Of a stretch of 16,562 nt of DNA, positions 1-5,353 are shown piece by piece. Each line of letters begins with the position of its first letter. Position 1 is the stretch's first letter. The stretch is from NCBI RefSeq assembly GCF_001956045.1, contig NZ_MRTH01000071.1, positions 1 through 16,562 on the forward strand, read 5' to 3'. Below the pieces are notes generated by a model. That model did not search any database and had not been told where the DNA came from. It worked only from the letters and a program-made list of their open reading frames with translations. The DNA comes from Paenibacillus sp. FSL H7-0331. GTDB lineage: Bacteria > Bacillota > Bacilli > Paenibacillales > NBRC-103111. The translations under genes were made by a program, and so were the position numbers.

Positions 1-34
1 TCGATTTCTCGATTTGATACGTGCAAAACAAAAA

Positions 35-70
35 GAGAAACCCGGTATTTTTAAAATGTCCGGGTTTCTC
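35..70 (-). terminator. Hairpin, likely terminator for a gene outside the window on the minus strand
   Basis: Perfect 11-bp inverted repeat, GAGAAACCCGG at 35-45 and CCGGGTTTCTC at 60-70, with a 14-base AT-rich loop. On the minus strand the stem is followed by a T-rich tract (complement of 25-34), as in an intrinsic terminator. On the plus strand no T-tract follows. The gene it would serve is not visible. Confidence 0.55.
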
Positions 71-80
71 GACAAGCTGG

Positions 81-104
81 AACCTCCGAAAGGAGGTTTT
101 TTGT
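81..104 (+). terminator. Intrinsic terminator, plus strand
   Basis: A 7-bp stem, AACCTCC (81-87) and GGAGGTT (92-98), closed by a GAAA tetraloop (88-91) and followed by a T-rich tail. This is a textbook intrinsic terminator. It most likely ends a transcript entering from the left edge and insulates the VOC/HxlR pair. Confidence 0.75.
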
Positions 105-192
105 TCTGACATACTTGTAGAATAAATAATCGCAATTTCAATGAGCAAAAACAGATGTTCTTCTCCACTTTAAAATTAAAAGGTAAAAAATC

Positions 193-221
193 TTTACTAC
201 CGTTATTATAGTTAGTATAAT
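193..221 (+). promoter_or_regulatory. Sigma-A-type promoter of the VOC/HxlR pair
   Basis: A consensus -10 box TATAAT (216-221) lies exactly 17 bp downstream of TTTACT (193-198), a partial match to TTGACA. The distance to the TTG start at 248 is right for a short leader. A palindromic operator covers the spacer and the -10 box, so a bound regulator would block polymerase directly. Confidence 0.7.
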
Positions 222-228
222 AACGGTA
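198..228. promoter_or_regulatory. 13-bp palindromic operator overlapping the promoter
   Basis: Perfect inverted repeat with arms 198-210 (TACCGTTATTATA) and 216-228 (TATAATAACGGTA) and a 5-bp spacer. It spans the promoter spacer and the -10 box. Dimeric winged-helix regulators such as HxlR/MarR types bind sites of this size and symmetry, and an HxlR-type gene is second in the transcript. Autorepression is inferred. Confidence 0.7.
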
Positions 229-247
229 TCAAAAGGGGGGATGAGCT

Positions 248-604
248 TTGTATAAACCTGGACTTACGATTTGGTATAATGTAACTAGCATCGAACGCAC
301 GTTGGAATTTTACACGAAGAAGCTTGATTTTCAACTGCAGTTTCATGACACAGAGGGTGGTATGGCCATTATCAGTACGAACACGAATGATTGTACAATC
401 GGTTTCTCTGAGGTCGAATCCGTAATTCCTTCAACTTCTTCAACCGTATTTGATGTACATAATCTCGAACGGGCCGTTGAAGGCTTTTCTGGTAAAGGCA
501 TTACGTTTATTGGTGAAATCGAAACGATCCCCAACATGGTAAAACTGGCTACTTTTGTTGATCCTGACGGGCATAACCTAATGTTAGCAGAGTCATTGGT
601 TTAA
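248..604 (+). CDS. VOC-superfamily (glyoxalase/dioxygenase-fold) protein
   Basis: This 118-residue protein has the features of one vicinal-oxygen-chelate domain: a first strand (residues 5-12), the helix with FY at 21-22 followed by KKLDF, and the C-terminal signature DPDGHNLMLAE (105-115) with a possible metal ligand at E115. The usual N-terminal His/Gln metal ligand is not evident; W9 and Y10 lie where it is expected. The protein may therefore bind rather than turn over its substrate, which cannot be named. The TTG start is chosen because AGGGGGG (234-240) lies 7 bases upstream and the nearby ATG at 241 runs into a stop after four codons. It is the first gene of a pair with the HxlR-type regulator, two bases downstream. 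In Bacillus subtilis the VOC protein CatE is controlled by HxlR-family YodB/CatR, a parallel rather than proof of function. Confidence 0.85.
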   Translation: MYKPGLTIWYNVTSIERTLEFYTKKLDFQLQFHDTEGGMAIISTNTNDCTIGFSEVESVIPSTSSTVFDVHNLERAVEGFSGKGITFIGEIETIPNMVKLATFVDPDGHNLMLAESLV

Positions 605-606
605 CT

Positions 607-1170
607 GTGGATAAGGAGGCGCTCATCATTCAAGCCTCACAGAAGCTTTCGGGTCGGTGGACGATTCCCATATTACTCCGACTGGAATCTAATGGGGGGC
701 GGTTTACTCCCCTCCAGCGACAACTCGACATCGCGCCTGCAAGGTTGAGCGAAAACTTAAAACAGTTGGTTCATCTAGGGATCATCCAGCATCTTTCACC
801 CTACGAACGCCGCCATCCCTTATTACCGGAATACGCGCTTACCGAGGAGGGTAAGCTTTGGAGAGAAATGGCCAAGGCCATCCATATTGCGGAGTCGCAT
901 ATTGCCCATGGCTCCTTGTCCGCTAAAGCATGGAATATTCCGGTGCTACTAACACTTGGCTTTGAGCACGAGCATTTCCAAGAAATCCGCCGAGTACTGG
1001 ATCAGGTAACGCCCCGTATGCTTTCTATGCGTCTGGGCGAGCTGAACACGGAAGGTCTCATAAGGAAGCTTGTATCCGAGTTGCCACGGCCTTCATTTCT
1101 TTACCAGCTTTCCAGTCATGTGCGGAGTCCCGTTCATCGTCTATCTGTCGATTTGTCTTCTTTGGTCTAA
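607..1170 (+). CDS. Tandem HxlR-type winged-helix transcriptional regulator
   Basis: This 187-residue protein appears to hold two HxlR-like winged-helix units. The first (about 11-90) has the W-x-IPILL opening (18-24), a recognition-helix region with ARLSENLKQL (45-54) and a wing near YERRHP. The second (about 104-172) repeats the pattern with WNIPVLLTL (109-117), a matching helix PRMLSMRLGEL (136-146) and a trailing wing. Typical HxlR proteins are about 110 residues with one unit that dimerises. There is no cysteine anywhere, so the thiol quinone/aldehyde sensing known for YodB, CatR and HypR is not possible here. The GTG start is two bases after the VOC stop and has only a weak upstream ribosome site; a strong AAGGAGG at 613-619 lies just inside the gene with no good start after it, so translational coupling is likely. 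It probably acts on the upstream palindrome. Confidence 0.85.
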   Translation: MDKEALIIQASQKLSGRWTIPILLRLESNGGRFTPLQRQLDIAPARLSENLKQLVHLGIIQHLSPYERRHPLLPEYALTEEGKLWREMAKAIHIAESHIAHGSLSAKAWNIPVLLTLGFEHEHFQEIRRVLDQVTPRMLSMRLGELNTEGLIRKLVSELPRPSFLYQLSSHVRSPVHRLSVDLSSLV

Positions 1171-1368
1171 CAGAAAGACCCATCTGGTAAATTTGCTCCT
1201 GATAGTTCTTTGCGGCGATCTCAAAGAGGCGGTCGATTGTTCAGAAGACGCGCGGGGCTAGTGTTCGATAAATCAATGCCAGTCATTTGTGAAGCGTTTG
1301 ATGTTTTTTAAGTAGTATCGAGTTCATTCTATATAGCGTCAAACTTTTTGGGTGGTGAAATACCCAAT
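1171..1368. other. Non-coding stretch with no supported feature
   Basis: Short open frames occur on both strands, but none has a ribosome binding site or a family I recognise. On the minus strand, codons run open from about 1240 back into the regulator gene. They have no start and look like a chance frame. A decayed gene cannot be excluded. Confidence 0.4.
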
Positions 1369-1426
1369 GCTGGGAGAGCGCGTCGCTGGCACTCAAGAGT
1401 CAGGGGTTCGACCTCTCTCGTCTCCA
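1369..1426 (+). pseudogene. tRNA-Ala-like remnant (GGC anticodon visible), 5' part missing
   Basis: The stretch follows the order of a bacterial alanine tRNA. It has a D-arm GCTGGGAGAGCGC (1369-1381), an anticodon-loop core CTGGCAC (1386-1392) with GGC, a variable/T-arm region GTCAGGGGTTCGA, and a 3' acceptor half CGTCTCC plus discriminator A (1419-1426). The anticodon stem no longer pairs, one base is missing before the T-stem, and the T-stem relies on G-T pairs. The 5' acceptor half (GGGGACG expected) is absent; unrelated sequence lies there. No CCA is encoded. It is therefore a dead tRNA or the 3' half left by an integration or deletion at a tRNA gene. The 3' acceptor also resembles the end of tmRNA (CGTCTCC), a weaker alternative. 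Confidence 0.5.
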
Positions 1427-1433
1427 TACTATA

Positions 1434-1471
1434 AATCCACAACCGCATGAGGTTGTGGATTCTTGCTCTTT
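1434..1471 (+). terminator. Intrinsic terminator after the tRNA-like remnant
   Basis: Perfect 11-bp stem, AATCCACAACC (1434-1444) and GGTTGTGGATT (1451-1461), with a 6-base loop GCATGA, followed by CTTGCTCTTT. It lies 8 bases after the tRNA-like remnant, where a tRNA terminator would be. The T-tract is interrupted, so its strength is uncertain. Confidence 0.65.
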
Positions 1472-1508
1472 ATGACCACCTCTACATACTCATTATTGAC
1501 GATTACCT

Positions 1509-1857
1509 TCTGATGTGCCTAAAGATGTGTCTAATCAGCGAGTGCTGTACCTTCCTTCAGACAAACTTGAGCTGCGAGGATATAACGGGAATCTGATTCC
1601 AGAGCCGGCGACAATTGAAACGTTAATGAAAACATTAGCCGAGTCGAGCCAGCCTGTCATTATGTCGGGGGAGGAGTTGTCTATTCCGGTGCGTCAGAGG
1701 AACTGCTTGAATTCGTAAAGAAGACGAACATACCAGTCGTTACGACATTACTGGGCCTAGTGGGGTTCCAAGTGCGCATGAGCTGTGGCTGGGAATGCCA
1801 GGCCATCATGGGACTTACACAGCAAATCAAGCACTTCAAAACGCAGATTTTGCTTGG
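1509..1857 (+). pseudogene. Acetolactate synthase large-subunit fragment (frameshifted)
   Basis: Read across two frameshifts, this encodes part of the central domain of a thiamine-diphosphate acetolactate synthase (IlvB/AlsS type). Visible pieces, in order, are VPKDVSNQRV, QPVIMSGGG, SGASEELLEFVKKTNIPVVTT and, in a third frame, ELWLGMPGHHGTYTANQAL. The first shift is a missing G in the G-run at about 1667-1671 and the second is near 1757-1765. Both N- and C-terminal thirds of the roughly 560-residue enzyme are absent, including the thiamine-binding domains, so it cannot be active. Near 1850-1880 the similarity stops and an unrelated ABC permease tail begins. The working enzyme would make acetolactate for branched-chain amino acid or acetoin synthesis. 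Confidence 0.75.
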
Positions 1858-2194
1858 ATTCTCGTTTGCGACTGTACAACATTATTTGTTCCTAATACTT
1901 ACAATTGGCGCTCTTCACCTGTTAATAAGTGCACCTCTTGCCCTGTTGGCCTGCATATCGCGCGGTTATCTGGTGCCGATCGGCTTTGCATTTACAACTT
2001 TGATGCTGGCATTGGTATTCGGGCCTACTGCCATTGGCGCGTATCTGCCCTGGTCTGTACCTGCTTTGCATTTGAAGGAAAACGGCGTCGCATCATTTCC
2101 CTTGGTGGGTATCAGTTATTTTCTGGTATTTTTAATAGGACTGACAGGCTTCATTGGGACGGTTAAATGGTTGCAAAGCAGGGAGCAACGATGA
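1858..2194 (+). pseudogene. C-terminal fragment of an ABC-2-type transporter permease
   Basis: About 110 codons remain open to TGA at 2192-2194. They encode hydrophobic helices resembling the last three or four membrane segments of an ABC-2 permease of the bacitracin/lantibiotic-export kind. The segments include a helix ending LALLACISRGYLVPIGFAF, then AIGAYLPWSVPALHL, and a final FLVFLIGLTGFIGTVKWL with a short charged tail. The N-terminal half is missing; the reading frame continues upstream into the acetolactate synthase remnant without its own start or ribosome site. The ATPase partner is not in the window. The family call rests on segment pattern and the SRGYL/PW motifs; the transported substrate cannot be inferred. 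Confidence 0.6.
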
Positions 2195-2271
2195 TTTGCG
2201 CTTGGGAGAGGATTATCTGGATCACGTTGGGGGCGACAGCCACAATGAGAGAATTTGAGGTGAAAGTAGCA

Positions 2272-2285
2272 GAAGTAGCTACTTC
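2272..2285. promoter_or_regulatory. 14-bp perfect palindrome upstream of the orphan ORF
   Basis: GAAGTAGCTACTTC reads the same on both strands. It lies about 60 bases upstream of the start of the small ORF at 2347. It could be a regulator site, but no promoter boxes are clear around it and it may be chance. Confidence 0.25.
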
Positions 2286-2346
2286 ATTTATATCAAAACA
2301 AGTAGAGTAGATGAAATCTCGGTTTCATTTGAGGAGGATGAAAATA

Positions 2347-2631
2347 ATGAAAATCAACAAGAAGTATAAGTATTGGCTTTTTAATTTTGACCAATCAAAT
2401 GATGAAAACACATGCCCTAATGAAAATAATAGGAAATGTATTGCTGCGATTTGGGATGATGAATGGCGTGGAATTGAATTACTGGATAAGTCCGATGTTG
2501 AATTGAAGGAATATTTGACTCAAGTGATTGATGATTACAATGTATACACAGGTGAAAAAATTAATAGGAATTTAATTAAACATGCTACAACAGAGATGAA
2601 GAAGATTAAAGAAGAGCTAAATTTAGTTTAA
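2347..2631 (+). CDS. Small hypothetical protein, AT-rich orphan
   Basis: This 94-residue protein starts MKINKKYKYWLFNFD and ends KEELNLV. AGGAGG at 2332-2337 lies 9 bases before the ATG at 2347; earlier in-frame ATGs at 2311 and 2338 overlap or abut that site and are less likely. It is rich in Lys, Asn, Asp and Glu, with aromatic clusters at the N-terminus and around WDDEWRGIELL, and a charged, probably helical C-terminus. There is no signal peptide, membrane helix or Cys pair pattern. I do not recognise the family. A 60-base sample (2401-2460) is 35% GC, below the 53% of a sample from the kinase gene, so foreign origin is plausible. It is the only intact-looking gene within a block of fragments. 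Confidence 0.6.
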   Translation: MKINKKYKYWLFNFDQSNDENTCPNENNRKCIAAIWDDEWRGIELLDKSDVELKEYLTQVIDDYNVYTGEKINRNLIKHATTEMKKIKEELNLV

Positions 2632-2644
2632 TAAAAACTCTGTT

Positions 2645-3168
2645 TCATGTACTAGAGTGTGTAAGTTTCCGAGTCGGAATGACGGCGATCGCTTGCTGCT
2701 TCTCAATGAGTTCCAGAATGTTGTTTATGTCATAACCTCGAACGGCAATCACCGTCTTGCCGACGAGATCCATATCTTGAAGCATTTCATAGCCTTTCAC
2801 ACAGTCGTGGCTATTGCCAGCGGTCAGTTCATAGCGCGTAGCAGATTACCAACCGCGTCTACGATGGCATGAATTTTGGTCGTTATTCCATCTCTGGAGC
2901 GTCCGATTGCCTGGAATTGCTGCCCCCTATTGCACCCGAACCATGCTGGTGGACGCGGACGATGGTGGCATCGATCATGATATGTTCAAAATCAGGAGAA
3001 ACGGAAACATGCTTCAGAGTTTCATCCCAAATGCCCGCAATCTGCCATCGACGGAAACCCGTATATACCGTCTTCCATGAGCCGTAATGTTCAGATAGGT
3101 CTCGCCACGCTCCGGACCTCGCAACCCAAAGCATAGTGTTCAGCATCATACGGTTTACAATTTCCAGA
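2645..3168 (-). pseudogene. IS5-family transposase remnant, two frameshifts, both ends missing
   Basis: Read on the minus strand, the first frame encodes MLNTMLWVARSGAWRDL, then WKTVYTGFRRWQIAGIWDETL and the catalytic-region motif HIMIDATIVRVHQHGSGA, typical of IS5-group DDE transposases. A one-base loss near 2925 shifts the frame to QQFQAIGRSRDGITTKIHAI. A second shift near 2838-2845 leads to ELTAGNSHDCVKGYEML, then GKTVIAVRGYDINNILELI and IPTRKL, ending in a stop at 2645-2647. The N-terminal approximately 30 residues and the last third, with the final catalytic Glu region, are missing. No terminal inverted repeats or target duplication are visible. It is immobile on its own and is a fossil of an insertion. 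Confidence 0.85.
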
Positions 3169-3198
3169 ATCAGAACAACGAGATGAGGTACTAGGATT

Positions 3199-3426
3199 AT
3201 GCTGCTAAATTATTGGAACGGTTCCTCCCTGAGTTTAAGAGCGATACAAACTACCGATATTTCTTTATTTCGATCATTTGACGATGAAGTTTCTAGGAAT
3301 GTTGATGCAATTTATTGGCCGCAGTCCGATGAAAGAGGACTTGAGTGGTTGAACAACGAACAAAAACCAAGAAATGATGACTCCCTCCGCTTTATTGCAG
3401 AGAATCTACGAGGCCAAATGATATGA
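3199..3426 (+). pseudogene. N-terminal fragment of a GNAT-family acetyltransferase
   Basis: About 75 codons open with MLLNYWNGSSLSLRAIQ and continue through LFRSFDDEVSRNVDAIYWPQ to SLRFIAENLRGQMI, then stop. This resembles the first 40% of RimJ/RimL-type GNAT proteins (usually about 170-190 residues). The acetyl-CoA-binding region (Q/R-x-x-G-x-G/A) is absent, so it cannot be a working acetyltransferase. The ribosome site is weak. It starts directly beside the IS5 remnant, and the following 30 bases do not continue the protein in another frame, so the 3' part was deleted rather than merely shifted. The family call comes from the pattern RAI..D...F.SFDDEV and WPQS.ER. Confidence 0.6.
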
Positions 3427-3444
3427 CTTAGGTATGACTAAGTC
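3425..3444. terminator. Short hairpin between converging genes
   Basis: GACTTAG (3425-3431) and CTAAGTC (3438-3444) form a 7-bp stem with a 6-base loop. It lies at the convergence of the GNAT fragment (plus) and the response regulator (minus). Neither side has a proper T-tract, so termination is only a possibility. Confidence 0.25.
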
Positions 3445-3459
3445 TCTGCCTTGTTGATG

Positions 3460-3483
3460 TCCTCATTCGTCATCCTCATTCGT
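3460..3483. repeat. 11-bp direct repeat over the response-regulator stop codon
   Basis: TCCTCATTCGT occurs at 3460-3470 and again at 3473-3483, separated by two bases. The second copy contains the stop codon (complement of 3476-3478) of the minus-strand regulator. It is probably a small tandem duplication that left the protein end unchanged. Confidence 0.6.
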
Positions 3484-4621
3484 TAGGGGACAATTTCATT
3501 GTCGCTTGTTCGAACCAGTTTACCAGTCTGGCAGGCAAGCCGATCTGAAGCTCATTTGAAAACAGCTGACTCATCTTATGGTAATGCCTCTCCGTTTCTT
3601 CACTCTGTCCGATTGACATATAAAGCTTCATCAGCGCAAGTCCGTCATCTTCGTTAAACGGATCCGCATCCTGAATCCGTTTGTATATCACGACCGCCTC
3701 CTCCTGCATCCCGGCTTTCTCATAGAATCGGGCTAACGAACGGGCGTGCTGGCACCATAGCTTCCTTAGTCTTTCACGTTCGTCCTCTGCCCACCAGTAA
3801 CCGTGCTCCTGAAAATAGTCCCCTTCATAAAGTTCAAGCAACCGTCGCAGTTCGGAGTGACTGTGGACCCAATTCCCTTTGCTCGCCTGCCGCAAACCGT
3901 TTTCCCATTCATCCACGTCAATCCGAGTGGAGCTTGTGTCGAGCATGTAGCCTTCTTGAATAGTCATATTGCGGATGGTGGCATTGATGCCCATTTGCTT
4001 CAAGCACTGTCTGATGTGATAAATCAATGTGTACAAATGACCCGCTGCCTGTTTAACGTCAAGCTCCGGCCACAGCTGCTCCAAAATCGTTTCCTTGCGG
4101 ACGATATTGCCACGATGGTGCAGTAGATAAGCAAACAGAGCCTGCGTTTTTAACGTCCGCCATTTCGGAATTTCCGGAGACCCGCCGCTACGCTGAAAAC
4201 GGAGAGACCGAAAACAAAGAATACGAGAAGGCGCTGTTGACTGGATAGCCTCTGGTTTATACAATTTTCTTTGCATCAGCCGCATGATCGTTTGATCCAA
4301 ACGAGCTTGAAGCAGCGGTTTAAGTAAATAATCGACCGCATTCAGATCGAAACCTTGGATAGCATATTCTTGATGTGCCGTTATAAATACAATATCGACT
4401 CCTGGACAAGCCTCCCGTGCTAACTCAACCGCATCGATTCCCGATAGTCCCGGCATGTGAATATCGAAAAATATGACGTCCGGCTGAAGCTCCGGCATTC
4501 GCGCAATAGCCTCTCGCGCATTCCGGAACGAACCGACCACTGAAAGCTTGGAATATCCTGATAGCATTCGGTGAATTTGGTTTAGCGCCAGCGCTTCGTC
4601 ATCGACCAGCATGATCTTCAT
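3476..4621 (-). CDS. Response regulator with SARP-type winged helix and BTAD domain
   Basis: This 381-residue cytoplasmic regulator has three parts. Residues 1-115 form a receiver domain with acidic D7/D8, phospho-acceptor D53 in FFDIHMPG, T81 and K101, all key residues intact. Residues about 140-235 form an OmpR/SARP-like winged helix, with the helix KTQALFAYLLHHRG and the wing-region YTLIYHIRQCL and GYMLD. Residues about 240-375 form a bacterial transcriptional activator (BTAD) helical-repeat domain with WAEDERERLRKLW and KRIQDADPFNEDD. The start at 4621 is preferred over the ATG at 4645 because GGAGAG (complement of 4630-4635) lies about 8 bases upstream and the receiver fold begins at once. 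It is transcribed away from the surface-protein gene. The probable kinase partner is the hybrid kinase at 11109. Its target promoter is not shown by the sequence; the surface-protein promoter is the obvious candidate. Confidence 0.9.
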   Translation of the reverse strand: MKIMLVDDEALALNQIHRMLSGYSKLSVVGSFRNAREAIARMPELQPDVIFFDIHMPGLSGIDAVELAREACPGVDIVFITAHQEYAIQGFDLNAVDYLLKPLLQARLDQTIMRLMQRKLYKPEAIQSTAPSRILCFRSLRFQRSGGSPEIPKWRTLKTQALFAYLLHHRGNIVRKETILEQLWPELDVKQAAGHLYTLIYHIRQCLKQMGINATIRNMTIQEGYMLDTSSTRIDVDEWENGLRQASKGNWVHSHSELRRLLELYEGDYFQEHGYWWAEDERERLRKLWCQHARSLARFYEKAGMQEEAVVIYKRIQDADPFNEDDGLALMKLYMSIGQSEETERHYHKMSQLFSNELQIGLPARLVNWFEQATMKLSPNE

Positions 4622-5063
4622 GTATTTCACTCTCCATAAAAACATATATATTTTTTCTGCGCGATTAGACCCGCTATCTCATACTATCGGCATTTTGGCA
4701 ATCAATGATTAAAGCTTGTCCGAATAAGCCGCGTTTCCGCAGAAAAAGAGCACAGTTTTTTGAAATATATATGACGGTGTGGGTTATTTTCACGTTCAAG
4801 CATCCGCCTCTTTTCCGACCATTATCGTTTAAAGCATGGAAGGTATGCAACCTGCGACAACCGGCATGAAAACAGCGTTGTGAAAGCAACCAAGGCTTGT
4901 AGAGAATTTGTATAGATCCTTATGTTAAGATCACACTTGTTGAAATAACATAGATTTTATCGAAATATAGGGATTGTGGTGCATTGGCTCCCTATTGGAC
5001 AGGAGTGGAACGAGTATGAGAGCGGAATAGAATAAGAACGGCAGTTATTTTACGGGGTTGGGG
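4622..5063. other. Divergent intergenic region between regulator and surface-protein locus
   Basis: No convincing gene is present; the minus-strand open frame at 4674-4889 has no ribosome site or recognisable product. Weak promoter candidates facing right are TTGTAG (4897-4902) with TATGTT (4921-4926) at 18 bp, and TTGAAA (4940-4945) with AAATAT (4963-4968) at 17 bp. Neither is strong, as expected for a promoter needing an activator. At 5002-5016 an AGGAGTGG ribosome-site-like sequence precedes an ATG at 5016 that reaches a stop after four codons. This may be the ruined start of an older surface-protein gene. Confidence 0.45.
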
Positions 5064-5300
5064 ATGTTTTTTAGTAAGAGGAAGAGGGACTTCGGGATGT
5101 GTTCCGGTTTAAGGCGGCCGGGGATCATATTGTCAGGCGTTACGGTTGTCATAAACAACTTTAAAAGTGGAGATTCTTTGTCCGTCGATGAAACTGTGGA
5201 AGGAAGCAACAACATTACGGCAGATAAAAGCAATGCTTATAATGGAGTTTCAATACTTAAAGGCAATATTTCAGCAGCAGTTTATCAGTATTATGGTTCG
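5064..5300 (+). pseudogene. Truncated duplicate of a surface-protein beta-domain
   Basis: An open frame beginning MFFSKRKRDFGMCSGLRR runs into a segment (about 5118-5290) with the same protein and DNA pattern as the domain at about 6300-6470 of the intact surface gene. Both share FKSGDSLSVDETV, then DKSNA, NGV.ILK and VSAA or ISAA..YQ. Blocks such as GATGAAACTGTGG are identical in DNA. The copy ends shortly after YQ and stops at 5310-5312, just overlapping the beginning of the intact gene's frame. No signal peptide, propeller or anchor is attached. It is most simply the leftover of a previous, related surface-protein gene or of a recombination event. Expression as an 80-residue peptide is unlikely but not excluded. 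Confidence 0.65.
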
Positions 5301-5353
5301 AAGACATGTTGAACGATCAAAGAGAGGATGAGTACAAATTGAAAGAGAAGCAA

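Noticed and set aside
1171..1245. Minus-strand protein-like stretch TIDRLFEIAAKNYQEQIYQM
   Set aside because: Preceded by a stop, no start, no family recognised.
2191..2310. A 39-codon open frame whose ATG overlaps the permease stop (ATGA)
   Set aside because: The overlap looks operon-like, but the frame has no recognised product, its upstream gene is a pseudogene, and it is short enough to be chance.
3803..4126. Plus-strand open frame inside the response regulator
   Set aside because: Antisense shadow of a clear gene with all domain motifs on the other strand.
4674..4889. Minus-strand open frame of 71 codons in the divergent intergenic region
   Set aside because: No ribosome site, odd composition, no family pattern.
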